Shown: positions 15,161-23,442, counted from the stretch's first letter. The stretch is DNA of 64,000 nucleotides from Marinobacter nanhaiticus D15-8W (GCF_036511935.1 NZ_AP028878.1:2046001-2110000); one strand, 5' to 3'. The notes: generated by a model from the letters alone, not told the origin. Made by a program: numbers and translations.

Positions 15161-16944
15161 TAAAAGCTCCTGATCCAGTCAAAACACGCCTTGAAGGCGG
15201 GCATCTGTTCTTCAATCTCGGTCGCGCTGAGCGCTCGAAGAGTATCTTCTTGTTCTGCAATGGCGTCTTCACCCTTCTGGTCGGCTTTCGTGACTTGTTC
15301 GATACAGCCCTCGAGCCAGACCCAAACGCCGCTGTACTTTAATGTTTCATGGCTGCTCAGGGCAATTGCCTTGCCGTCCTCATTGGCGGCGTAGCAGGCC
15401 CAGGCATCGGCAGCTGACCATTCGGACTTTTTGTCATTTTGAGGAAGCCCGTTACCGTTGAGCGTAAAGCCATTTTGTTGTTTCAAAGCATCCAGAATTC
15501 GTTTTGCAGCCTGAATGTCTTCACCATCTCGCTCAAGAAGCCCGCTCCTTCGAGCGTGTGTGTAGGCAAAGTCCAGGTCGGCAACGGCACAGGCCTTAAT
15601 GCCCATGGCGGAGAGAACAGTCAGTGCCTTGGGGATGTCTGCACAGGAGCCAAGAGACACAAAAGCGATGTGATCGAGCTCTGGCGCTTGGTCATAAAGC
15701 CGCTCGTAGGCAAGGGGGAGCAATCGGCGGTCCGTTTTGCCCTCGCAAATGACTACTCGATCTGCAAAGTAAATTTCAGTCAGGTTGCCCAGCTCGAACA
15801 GCGTGCGCGATTGACTTGGCCCTCCTTCCAGCGCCTCTTCGACAGCTTGGCGTAGTGGTTTGCGAACGTTTACGCCAGTCTCGGCAGCTTTCCCAACAAT
15901 CACGGTATCGGCTGCGTTGTCTCGGCTTAGCATCATCGGAGAGTGAGTGGAGAAGACAACCTGGAAACCGGCGCCAGATAGGTGCGATAACGCCTGCCGC
16001 AATCGCCGAACTCCTTGTGGGTGCAAATAGAGTTCCGGCTCGTCGATCAGGAGAAGCCGGCGGGATGGGCTATCGTTACTGCTCTTGCGCGTATCCGCCA
16101 AATATCGAATTAGGGCCATTTGGATGGCCCGTTGTGTGCCAGTACCCATCTGATCGAAGCGCCGCCTGTCACCTGTGACCTTGTCTGTGACGTGGAGATC
16201 GCCAGCTTTGAAAAATTCTTTGACGTCTACAACTTGAAGATCCAGATCAAGAGCGAGACCCGGGAAAAAATGTGCCAGTGCGTCGGTTGCGTCGGAATCG
16301 AACTGCTGAAGGTGGTCTGATCGGTTATCGCCGTCAGCGGTTAAAACGTGGTGTATTGTCTCCAATGCTGCACTGAGCTCTGCGTGGGCCTCCAGAAGCG
16401 GCCCCATAATTTCATCGAGTAGGCTTTTGATAGTTGTGCCTGCCTTGGCCTTGCCAAGATCTTCGCCGATGTCGTGCATTGCCTGGACAACCAGCGGCTC
16501 TGGGAGTAGAGCCGACACAGCCTGCGGCAGGCCAGTTGGATAATTGCGCCACTGGTCGGGTTTGTCAGCGTCCGCACATTGCTCTGCATCCCAAACCTGC
16601 TTTTCGATGGACTTTGCAGTGGTGCCGGAAGCGACGACGCGAATCCACAAGCGGCCGCTTTTGCAATATGGGGCGATTGCTTTGCGGTGCTTAGCCTCGG
16701 GTATTTGATCCAGAACGGCTTCGCTGACCCCATCGATACACGCAGAGATTTCTACCGGCTTGTCGGGGTCGTGGAAATCCTGTTTTGAAAGTGCCGTTGG
16801 CTTCAAAACCCACTCAACGGCCTTGAGAATGGTAGACTTCCCCGTGTTGTTTTGGCCCACCAACGGGGTATAACCCTCCAGAGGCAGAGCGACGTTTTGG
16901 CATGCCCGGAAGTTCTTGATTGTTAGATGGCTTAGGCGGTGCAT
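15160..16944 (-). CDS. OLD-family ATP-dependent nuclease (AAA ATPase + TOPRIM)
   Basis: 594 residues. Walker A GQNNTGKST (30-38) and a Walker B/D-loop in RRLLLIDEPELYLHPQG form an SMC/RecF-like ATPase, with an ABC-signature-like region GTGTQRAIQMALIRYL before it. The C-terminal TOPRIM domain shows CEGKTDRRLL and DLDFA, the acidic metal-binding residues. Known relatives are P2 Old and GajA, which act in phage interference. It is the first gene of the minus-strand operon and shares TAATG with mod, so it is translationally coupled to the type III enzyme. No UvrD-type gene is present, so it is not a standard Gabija pair. Confidence 0.9.
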   Translation of the reverse strand: MHRLSHLTIKNFRACQNVALPLEGYTPLVGQNNTGKSTILKAVEWVLKPTALSKQDFHDPDKPVEISACIDGVSEAVLDQIPEAKHRKAIAPYCKSGRLWIRVVASGTTAKSIEKQVWDAEQCADADKPDQWRNYPTGLPQAVSALLPEPLVVQAMHDIGEDLGKAKAGTTIKSLLDEIMGPLLEAHAELSAALETIHHVLTADGDNRSDHLQQFDSDATDALAHFFPGLALDLDLQVVDVKEFFKAGDLHVTDKVTGDRRRFDQMGTGTQRAIQMALIRYLADTRKSSNDSPSRRLLLIDEPELYLHPQGVRRLRQALSHLSGAGFQVVFSTHSPMMLSRDNAADTVIVGKAAETGVNVRKPLRQAVEEALEGGPSQSRTLFELGNLTEIYFADRVVICEGKTDRRLLPLAYERLYDQAPELDHIAFVSLGSCADIPKALTVLSAMGIKACAVADLDFAYTHARRSGLLERDGEDIQAAKRILDALKQQNGFTLNGNGLPQNDKKSEWSAADAWACYAANEDGKAIALSSHETLKYSGVWVWLEGCIEQVTKADQKGEDAIAEQEDTLRALSATEIEEQMPAFKACFDWIRSF

Positions 16945-17196
16945 ACAGGTCCCTTGTCTATTCGCAGTGAGAGAGTGCGGTCTTGGTACGTGCGACGCGG
17001 GTTGCCACGGACTAGTTCACGCGGGAAGCTGCTAGGCTCTGCGTTCCGCTAGAGGAAATCCCGACTTGTCGTCTGCCAGGTGCTATCTTTTTTGATTCTG
17101 CGCAATGATACCCGATAGGTAAGTGGCCGAATACCGAGCAGAAAAATAGGCTTTGAGATTGGGCACTACGACGTTCACTGAGTAAGGGTGGTTCAG
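16945..17196. promoter_or_regulatory. Divergent promoter region of the OLD operon and the 17197 gene
   Basis: About 250 bp between divergent genes with no reading frame of note. The minus strand offers GGGAC shortly before the OLD ATG. AT-rich TTTTTTGATT around 17090 and AAAAATAGG around 17143 are the likeliest promoter positions, but no clear consensus pair was found. Confidence 0.35.
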
Positions 17197-18048
17197 TTGA
17201 AGAATCTAGGCATTGATAAAGATACCGGAGACATATACATCGGCAGTCGGGACCGTGGTCCAGAACGAGCCCGACATGTCCCGGTTTTTCCAGTTCGGAT
17301 TTGGGGAAAGCTGCCTGACGCTATTTCTGGGCCGGAAGTAGATTCATTTATTGTCTCTGAGTATGTGTTCCAGGAGGTCTCATTTGACCCCGTGTCTCAG
17401 ATAAGGCGCGGCTACGTATGGCACAGAATGGACTCGCAGCCTCAGTATTGGGGGCATCCTCCCCGACAGGAAGCCAGGTTGGTTACTTTCCAGTATCAGG
17501 GGTTTCAGGGTGTTTTGGGCGGTGGTGAGTTACCCAGTCAAGTCATGTTCACCTTTGGCAGTCAGTCGAACTTCACGATTGGTGAACTTGTGCATTTTGA
17601 GACGGATGCGATTGGCCAGGAGCTGTTAACGATAAAGATGAGGCCGCAATTCGGATTTCTTCCGCACATAAAAGAAGGCGTTCTTAGCAAAGAGGACCAA
17701 CGCCGTGTCGAATCGGCCTTAGACGACGTTGTGCAGGGCTTTCGTTCATCCCCGCCAGCTTCAGTTATAGACCGGTGCCGTGACGCTTTGACGGTGTTCT
17801 TGTCGATAGAGCTCCAGATAAGCGGTAAGGACCTGGGCTACCTGATAAAAAAGTATGATGCTGTGACAGAGACAAGAACTGTGGTCGCCAGTCTTGCTCA
17901 CACGGTCGCCAGATTGCACGCGAGGGGCAAGCCCGCTGAGACGAAATTTCCGCCCGTTTCGGATCGACAAGCAGAGCTGGCGGTAGGTGCAGTGTCTGAG
18001 GTGTTGGTATCGCTTCGCTGGGCAACATGGTCTCAGGTGGTAATATAA
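17197..18048 (+). CDS. Hypothetical protein, unrecognised
   Basis: About 283 residues. TTG 17197 is favoured because TAAGGG lies about 8 bp upstream; GTG 17188 overlaps that site and would give 286 residues. The N-terminal half is beta-rich with many aromatic residues (RRGYVWHRMDSQPQYWGHPPRQEARLVTFQYQGF). The C-terminal half is helical (RRVESALDDVVQGF...IDRCRDALTVFLSIELQ). No signal peptide or membrane segment. It is divergent from the OLD-type III operon and could be island cargo or a partner of that locus; I do not recognise a family. Confidence 0.6.
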   Translation: MKNLGIDKDTGDIYIGSRDRGPERARHVPVFPVRIWGKLPDAISGPEVDSFIVSEYVFQEVSFDPVSQIRRGYVWHRMDSQPQYWGHPPRQEARLVTFQYQGFQGVLGGGELPSQVMFTFGSQSNFTIGELVHFETDAIGQELLTIKMRPQFGFLPHIKEGVLSKEDQRRVESALDDVVQGFRSSPPASVIDRCRDALTVFLSIELQISGKDLGYLIKKYDAVTETRTVVASLAHTVARLHARGKPAETKFPPVSDRQAELAVGAVSEVLVSLRWATWSQVVI

Positions 18049-18133
18049 GGTCTTGATGGAGCCTTTTTGATAGCGCTGCCACCTAAAATTCTTTAGCCCA
18101 GTGATTCAATTGGTTACCTCACGATCAATCGAA

Positions 18134-18547
18134 TCAATGCTCCTGCGCCATTTCGTTTTGAATCAGGATTCCTATTTCCTCAAATGGGTCAAGGCTCAGT
18201 CTGCTGCAGGTTTCAAGGTACCGATCGATATAGGTTCTTAGGTCGTCCGTGTTGGTTAAAATGAAATTCATAAAGCCTTGTTTGCCCTCGTTTGCCGGAC
18301 GAATCTCTGTGAGGTTTAAATAAAGAGGGCCTATGGAACTGGTTTCCTCAAGCCAGGAAGGATTTCTTCCAGCTTGACTGATTACGTAAATCGCCTTCAC
18401 CTCAGGTAGGGTGAGTTGGTCTAGGAAATGGTTCAGGTTCACGGTGGGGTCGCTGTCACGTCCCGTTTCACTGACAATGGCTTCCACGCTCTCGACTATT
18501 ATTTTAAGGGAAGTTGTTGCAGATTCTGCTTGGCTCTTGTGGTTCAC
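18134..18547 (-). CDS. Hypothetical protein, unrecognised
   Basis: 137 residues, acidic, soluble, mixed helix/strand (SLKIIVESVEAIVSET; LPEVKAIYVISQAGRNPSW; FEEIGILIQNEMAQEH). It has no known motif I can name. It lies convergent to the gene ending at 18048 and downstream of the AlpA gene at 18676 on the same strand, separated by an inverted repeat. Confidence 0.5.
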   Translation of the reverse strand: MNHKSQAESATTSLKIIVESVEAIVSETGRDSDPTVNLNHFLDQLTLPEVKAIYVISQAGRNPSWLEETSSIGPLYLNLTEIRPANEGKQGFMNFILTNTDDLRTYIDRYLETCSRLSLDPFEEIGILIQNEMAQEH

Positions 18548-18615
18548 TAGTTCGACCCTTTCTCTTCGTTAAGTTGAACCATCATGATGCCACAAAATTG
18601 CAGGCCTGTTCGTAG

Positions 18616-18668
18616 GGTGGGCCCTGTCCGGCGTCCACTGGCTGCCACTGACGTCCATGGGGCCCACC
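18616..18668. repeat. Inverted repeat GGTGGGCCC / GGGCCCACC
   Basis: 9-bp perfect arms (18616-18624 and 18660-18668) with a 35-nt spacer, directly after the stop of the AlpA gene (minus strand). No T-run follows, so it may be an operator, a weak terminator or a site for element processing. Confidence 0.45.
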
Positions 18669-18675
18669 GAAATAC

Positions 18676-18888
18676 CTAGAGGCTCCAGCCTCTCGTTGCT
18701 CCATGGGTCATATCACGTTCGACTTGCTTTTCCAGCAACCATGCGTGCACCTCGGAATCAATCCAGCCGACGGCTCTGCCGCCAAGGTAGATGGGCCGTG
18801 GAAACGTGCCTGCATCAACATACTTGTACAGTGTGGACCTGGCCAGTCCGGTTTTATCTTGCACTTCTGCCAGTCTGAGCACTCTCAT
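18676..18888 (-). CDS. AlpA-family transcriptional regulator
   Basis: 70 residues. MRVLRLAEVQDKTGLARSTLYKYVDAGTFPRP is the MerR/excisionase-like helix-turn-helix of AlpA, followed by the usual IYLGGRAVGWIDSEVHAWL wing. AlpA proteins activate integrase or excision genes in P4-like satellites and islands. It lies 102 bp after the Gp2/YfjJ-like gene on the same strand. A second, double AlpA protein is encoded at 20581-21054. Confidence 0.88.
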   Translation of the reverse strand: MRVLRLAEVQDKTGLARSTLYKYVDAGTFPRPIYLGGRAVGWIDSEVHAWLLEKQVERDMTHGATRGWSL

Positions 18889-18990
18889 ACATCCTCCTCC
18901 TTCAATTGCTCAGAGTATTTGTCGGAGAGTTCAAGCGGTCATGCCGGGCGGCTCAGTGTCCACATCAAGTTAGGCGATATCGAGGTCGAC

Positions 18991-20130
18991 TCAGAGCCCA
19001 AAATTCAAAGGCGTGCTCTGATATAAACGAGGCCGCCCACGACGCGGTCCTTCCTGACTACTCGGTTTGCGGCTCGTCTGAAACGTCCTGCCGTTGACCA
19101 ACATAGCCGCGTATTCGTCGACCTTGGTAAGGTATTTGGCCAGCTCGAAAAGCCCCCTTTGCTTTTCTGTGTCGTGATAGTCGATGCAGCCCATAGCGTT
19201 GTAGTGATAGGTTTTTTCTGCACCAAGATTGCAATTCCAAGGATGACCCTGGCAACCGGTAATAGCCTTGGTCCACATTTCACCAATGAGGCGACCATGG
19301 GTGATGTCCTCCTGGCATTGATGACCGTCAAAGAAGAAGATGAAGTGGTAATGGAAGCCCTTCTCGGGCTGCCACTCCAGTTTCCAGGCGTACCCTAGCA
19401 GATGGTTGAACAGGGGATGGGTGTTAAATGCGTGGCAGATTTGCTCTCTGTGGTAACGCGCCGTCTCGTAGTCGATATAAGGACTGTCGAACTTGCTGTA
19501 GCCTAGGTCTACTCGAACAACCATCAGGCGACTGTTGCACTCGAAGAGGGCTTCCATGAGCTCACAGAGACGCTTGTAATTGTCGCGGCTATTACGTCGG
19601 TTCCGACTACACTCGTAGACAAAGTCCCGCTGCCCCATGCTCTGATACCAGGCTTCCAGGCGTTCATTGAGATCTGTGACCACCTGTTCCGCCGCCTGAC
19701 GGCTCATCGCTGACGGCTGACGAAATCCAGCCTCGTGCAGATACCCACACTCACCGAAGGCCCATAGAAAACGAGTAGCGTAGGGACTGGGTCGATAATG
19801 CTGACCAATATCCGTCTTCTCAAACATGGTCACTAATACGGTGAAAACTGCTGTCAGCATCTCTAAGAGCGGATCTGGGGCCAACACTACCGTTTCTGCG
19901 CCGAAGGCTTCGGGCTGAATGAGTCGCTGGTGATTAAGGATATGCCGCGCATTGGCCATGGTTTTTAGCTGTTGGTCAACCCAAACCAGATCGTGTCGCC
20001 AGTGGTAATCTGAGGGCATTGTGATTGGCTGACCTAGCGGATTGGTAATGATTTCACCGCCGTGTAATCCGCCCAACCAATCCATCATCTCCTCGTCGGT
20101 CGGGGTATCGTGGTATGTGTAATGGTCCAT
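18991..20130 (-). CDS. Inovirus Gp2 / YagK-YfjJ C-terminal domain protein (HUH-like)
   Basis: 379 residues from ATG 20130, which has GGAG about 8 bp upstream; the longer frame to 20175 lacks a good site. The C-terminal half shows GFHYHFIFFFDGH, a His-hydrophobic-His metal motif, and LAKYLTK with a Tyr in the place of a nicking residue. Together these are the pattern of HUH rolling-circle replication proteins to which this family is distantly related. The basic C-terminal tail (RKPSSQEGPRRGRPRLY) may bind DNA. It sits between AlpA-type regulators, as in satellite-like islands. Nicking activity is inferred, not shown. Confidence 0.75.
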   Translation of the reverse strand: MDHYTYHDTPTDEEMMDWLGGLHGGEIITNPLGQPITMPSDYHWRHDLVWVDQQLKTMANARHILNHQRLIQPEAFGAETVVLAPDPLLEMLTAVFTVLVTMFEKTDIGQHYRPSPYATRFLWAFGECGYLHEAGFRQPSAMSRQAAEQVVTDLNERLEAWYQSMGQRDFVYECSRNRRNSRDNYKRLCELMEALFECNSRLMVVRVDLGYSKFDSPYIDYETARYHREQICHAFNTHPLFNHLLGYAWKLEWQPEKGFHYHFIFFFDGHQCQEDITHGRLIGEMWTKAITGCQGHPWNCNLGAEKTYHYNAMGCIDYHDTEKQRGLFELAKYLTKVDEYAAMLVNGRTFQTSRKPSSQEGPRRGRPRLYQSTPLNFGL

Positions 20131-20580
20131 TGTCGTTCTCCGGGTTAGGTGGTCTGAGCGTTGCGCTCGTATCATTACCCCGGCCTGTAAAAAGTGATCT
20201 GTCCTCCTGAACGTAATTCGGTTAAGCCCCTTTTGATCCTCGTTTGAATTGCTGAATGCGGTTCATTGCCCCGTATGCAATGGATTGCTTTAAGGTGTTG
20301 ATTCTCTCAATATCTCTGTAACCACTCCCAGTACCGCGATGGGCTTTCACTGTGTGAGCCCATCTCCTCTTTGCTACTGTACCCACTGATAAGGCGTACA
20401 GCTGTTAGCCAATAACATACAAACCCAAAAGCGGATATTTTACTTCGTAAGAAAAGTCGGGAGCGCTGGATGCGGAATGTCGGGCAAAGCTGGAGGATAG
20501 GTAGATTGGTTGCAAAAAGAATTAACGTTGGTAGCGGGGCTAGCCAGAGGCGTTACTGATACCGGTACATTGCGGATGGG
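20131..20580. promoter_or_regulatory. Noncoding region with a strong hairpin, candidate replication origin or operator
   Basis: 450 bp without a convincing gene. GATGGGCT (20338-20345) is perfectly inverted as AGCCCATC (20357-20364) with an 11-nt loop. It lies directly upstream of the HUH-like gene, a common place for a double-strand origin of rolling-circle elements. It must also carry the promoter of that gene. No other repeat was noticed. Confidence 0.45.
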
Positions 20581-21054
20581 TCAGGCAGCTTCGAATTGCG
20601 CTTCAGGTTCATCGAGGGACTCATCGCTACTCTCTTCAGCACAGCAAGCTAGCCAATACTCGATTTCGGTCCGCAGCCAGCCGACCGAGGCACCTACCAG
20701 TGATACCGGATGCGGAAACTCTCTTTCGTGAATGTATTTGTACACCGTCGCCCGAGCCAGGCCCGTTAACTCAACAACTTGCTTGATTCTGAGGATCTGT
20801 AGGTCCTTTTGACAGATGTTGCCCTTTCCAATGGTGACGGCCCATGGGGTGGTGTGCTCTGCGTTGCCAGGGACGGAATCACGTTCGCGCACTCGTTCAA
20901 CGATCCATTGGTCTATTCGTTTTGTTGTCCAGCCAACTGACATACCACCAAGCGTTATCGGGCGGGGAAATAGGTCTTGGCCTGAAAACTTATAGATTGA
21001 TGAGCGGCCAAGGCCTGTCTTTTGAATGACGTCTCTGAGCCTGAGGATTTGCAT
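20581..21054 (-). CDS. Tandem double AlpA-domain regulator
   Basis: 157 residues holding two AlpA-type helix-turn-helix units. Residues 1-60 read MQILRLRDVIQKTGLGRSSIYKF..., with PRPITLGGMSVGWTTKRIDQWI. Residues about 85-140 read LQILRIKQVVELTGLARATVYKYI..., with HPVSLVGASVGWLRTEIEYWL. The two are separated by a 25-residue linker with no stop codon between. Single AlpA proteins have about 70 residues, so this is an internal duplication or fusion. An intramolecular dimer could bind two adjacent half-sites. The acidic tail (EESSDESLDEPEAQFEAA) is extra. Confidence 0.85.
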   Translation of the reverse strand: MQILRLRDVIQKTGLGRSSIYKFSGQDLFPRPITLGGMSVGWTTKRIDQWIVERVRERDSVPGNAEHTTPWAVTIGKGNICQKDLQILRIKQVVELTGLARATVYKYIHEREFPHPVSLVGASVGWLRTEIEYWLACCAEESSDESLDEPEAQFEAA

Positions 21055-21137
21055 GGTTGATCTCCTGACCTGTTGGTTCAGAAGATCTGTTGAGCCCTGT
21101 ACAAACTAACAGAGCGACTTGAGCTGGATATGAGCCT

Positions 21138-22457
21138 TTAGCTTTCAGAGCCGGCTTCGGGGGTAAGTTCATTGGTGTCAATATTCGATTGCTTACTCTC
21201 GCTGCTGTGGGACTCGGGAGGGTAGACTACGGCTATCAGAGCACGAAAATTCGACCCGCGAGGCGTTGGCACCAGTTCGAATGAGACTACTGGGGAAAAC
21301 TTACCTCCCATTGTTGGCAGGTTCGCCAAGATGGCGCTCGCCAAAGAGCTTGCAATCTTAAAAACAACTCTCAGAAGCATTTGCCGGTTCTCTTTCAGAG
21401 GAAAGCCTGCAGATTTAAACGGCTGAAAGCGAACAGGTAACAATTCGCGATATAGCGTCTTTAGCTGACCAATGGTCGGCGATTTCCTGTGCTCTCCCGG
21501 AATCTCAGCCATCCGTGAAAAGGCTATTACGCGAGCAACTCGATCCACTACTGTTTGAAATGCTAGCCGCAGCCCGGAATTCGTGGCTTCCTTAAAAAAG
21601 TCATTCACCAATGCAGAATCGAAATTCGGTATGTCCATTAACTGCTCAACATGCAATTTGGCTGTTGCAAGTTCGAGGGTTTCTTGATTGCTCAATTGCT
21701 TCCCCGATTTCCTGGCGCGTTCACGTCTGAGGGTCCTTGATTGGCTTTTAATATCGAAAAGCGCATGGGCCGCATCGCCAGAATCGAGAGTCACTAGAGT
21801 CTTTTGGATGATCGTTGAAGGAATCGGCAGCTTGAGCAGGTTATGACTCAGGTCTAGCCAATAAGACGTAGTCGTTCTCCCCAATATTTGCCTCCCCGTG
21901 ACGCCGGGTACTGTAGCAAGTATCAATCCCATTTTTTTCAGCTTGCTGACCTGGAGATTTATCCTTTGGGCTGTCATCCCGGTGTAGGTCATCAGCTTAG
22001 TCGAGCCAAGGCCGTAGACTGCTCCACACTCATTGGCTGAACTGAGCAGAGCGATAAGAAACACAATGTTTGACGGAGAGAGGATAGGACCATCAGCGCC
22101 GAGGTTTGAGGTGCGGTGGGATAGGAGGGCCCGGATCGATGCAAGATGGGGCTCTTCACGTGACTCAGTGGGCTTCAGCGCCTGCAACTGTCTCCCGGCT
22201 TCTGGTGAGACGTTGAACTGTCGTTTGGGTCGTCCTTTCTCACCGGTTAGGTGCTGGGACTCAAGATAGCCATTCTCAGTCAGCTCATTGAGAATCTTGC
22301 CGGCCCTTGACCGAGGTATCGCCATCGTTTGAGCGCACTCCTGAACGGTTATACGGATAGGCAGCTTATCCCCTTTGTCCAGCCAGAGCTTCATCAGCAC
22401 GTAGCGAGCTTGTGGAGAATTACCGGAAAGGTTTGTCAGCAAAGTTGAGGTCGACAT
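21138..22457 (-). CDS. Large winged-helix DNA-binding protein, unrecognised
   Basis: 439 residues. The N-terminus (ARYVLMKLWLD...ITVQECAQTMAIPRSRAGKILNELTENGYLESQHL..GRPKRQFNVS) is a MarR-like winged helix. Residues around 125-185 (SPSNIVFLIALLSS...STKLMTYTGMTAQRINLQVSKLKKMGLI) look like a second one. The rest is helical and unfamiliar. It is transcribed away from a divergent promoter region containing four 13-bp iterons, so it may repress itself or act as a replication initiator; two winged helices plus iterons are also the pattern of theta-type Rep proteins. No family is recognised. Confidence 0.65.
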   Translation of the reverse strand: MSTSTLLTNLSGNSPQARYVLMKLWLDKGDKLPIRITVQECAQTMAIPRSRAGKILNELTENGYLESQHLTGEKGRPKRQFNVSPEAGRQLQALKPTESREEPHLASIRALLSHRTSNLGADGPILSPSNIVFLIALLSSANECGAVYGLGSTKLMTYTGMTAQRINLQVSKLKKMGLILATVPGVTGRQILGRTTTSYWLDLSHNLLKLPIPSTIIQKTLVTLDSGDAAHALFDIKSQSRTLRRERARKSGKQLSNQETLELATAKLHVEQLMDIPNFDSALVNDFFKEATNSGLRLAFQTVVDRVARVIAFSRMAEIPGEHRKSPTIGQLKTLYRELLPVRFQPFKSAGFPLKENRQMLLRVVFKIASSLASAILANLPTMGGKFSPVVSFELVPTPRGSNFRALIAVVYPPESHSSESKQSNIDTNELTPEAGSES

Positions 22458-22559
22458 CCACTCAACTTAGCCCTCAATGCTGTAGCTGTCTAGAATTTAA
22501 TGCGCATAAATACCCCTGTAAAAGAAAATAAAAAGGTCTAGCTGTTTATTAGTAATGCC

Positions 22560-22611
22560 ACTAAGTGGTAAAACTAAGTCGTCACACTAAATAGTACGAC
22601 TAAGTGGTAGC
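22560..22611 (+). repeat. Four tandem 13-bp iterons
   Basis: Units begin at 22560, 22573, 22586 and 22599, each exactly 13 bp apart, with the shared start ACTAAGTGGTA, ACTAAGTCGT, ACTAAATAGTA and ACTAAGTGGTA. The first unit lies in the near-palindrome CCACT-A-AGTGG. They occupy the gap between the divergent genes at 22457 and 22669. Direct repeats at slightly more than one helical turn are typical of initiator-binding iterons or of cooperative operators. Confidence 0.8.
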
Positions 22612-22668
22612 TAAAATCAGTCTGTTTGGACTGTTGATTAATGCATCTAATTTCGCTGTGGGGTAGGT

Positions 22669-23442
22669 ATGCCAGAAGACTGGAGAAAAAGAGCTATCCG
22701 CTGGTTGAGTAAAAGCAACGAGGCTCAGCAATCCTGGGCCATTAACTACTTAGGAGAGAAAGGCTGGTTTTTGCGTGGTAGGCGACCTGATGAGTCGAGC
22801 TACGACTACCTGGTAACCCATATCCGTGATGCGCCTGAAGTCTTGGCAAAGAAAGACGACCTGCGGAAATTGAAGAGGGCTTGGAGTCAGAAAAAGAAAC
22901 GGGATGAAAAGGGGCCGCGAAAGACTTACTCCTTCATGATGAGCAAGTCGATCGGGCCAAAGCTGCGCCAGTTGGCGAAAGATCGCAATGAGCCTGCCTA
23001 TAAGGCTTTGGAGGCGGTGGTCCTTGAATACGCAAGCATTGTAAAGTCCAAGGCGTGGGTCGAGTTGAGCCAGAGCAATATCCAAAAGCGATTGGATAAA
23101 TTAGCTCAAGAGCTGAAAGACGCGGAGGACAAGCGCAAAGAGCTAGACGCCAGAGAGGCGGAGGTTCAGCGTCAGCTGGCGGAGCTTGAGGCTCGCGCTA
23201 AGGATCTTGAAGCGCAGGAGGACAAGTATCTCGAAGATGCGGTAACCCTGGATAATCAGAGGGGGCTCATATTGCAGTTATACGAAGACTATAGGGATTT
23301 GCTGCATGCGCAGGCTTTTGACAAACCTATCATTAGACGAGTGACGGCACCGATTTCGGCTCCCTGGAACTATAGGGGACGGTTAAAGGCTTCCCCCTTT
23401 TTGCAGCGCTATCAGGACTTGCTAGCGAGCTTAAAGAGATAA
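22669..23442 (+). CDS. Hypothetical coiled-coil protein of the island
   Basis: 257 residues. The N-terminal 50 residues (WRKRAIRWLSKSNEAQQSWAINYLGEKGWF) are basic and Trp-rich. Residues about 85-125 (RKTYSFMMSKSIGPKLRQLAKDRNEPAYKALEAVVLEYA) look like a small DNA-binding or repressor-type segment, and about 135-200 form a long heptad coiled coil (LDKLAQELKDAEDKRKELDAREAEVQRQLAELEARAKDLEAQEDKYL). It starts 58 bp after the iterons. Its 3' end overlaps the integrase gene end by 31 bp tail to tail. A DNA-segregation or repressor role is possible but unproven. Confidence 0.65.
   Translation: MPEDWRKRAIRWLSKSNEAQQSWAINYLGEKGWFLRGRRPDESSYDYLVTHIRDAPEVLAKKDDLRKLKRAWSQKKKRDEKGPRKTYSFMMSKSIGPKLRQLAKDRNEPAYKALEAVVLEYASIVKSKAWVELSQSNIQKRLDKLAQELKDAEDKRKELDAREAEVQRQLAELEARAKDLEAQEDKYLEDAVTLDNQRGLILQLYEDYRDLLHAQAFDKPIIRRVTAPISAPWNYRGRLKASPFLQRYQDLLASLKR

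Noticed and set aside
15160..16944. OLD gene considered as Gabija GajA
   Set aside because: No UvrD-type GajB gene adjoins it; the neighbouring helicase is a type III Res with its own nuclease domain.
8852..18048. Shared GIDKDTG motif near the N-termini of the CoiA-like protein and the 17197 gene product
   Set aside because: Only seven residues agree and the surrounding sequences differ; treated as chance.
22560..22611. Iterons considered as a CRISPR array
   Set aside because: Units are 13 bp with no unique spacers of CRISPR length and no cas genes are present.
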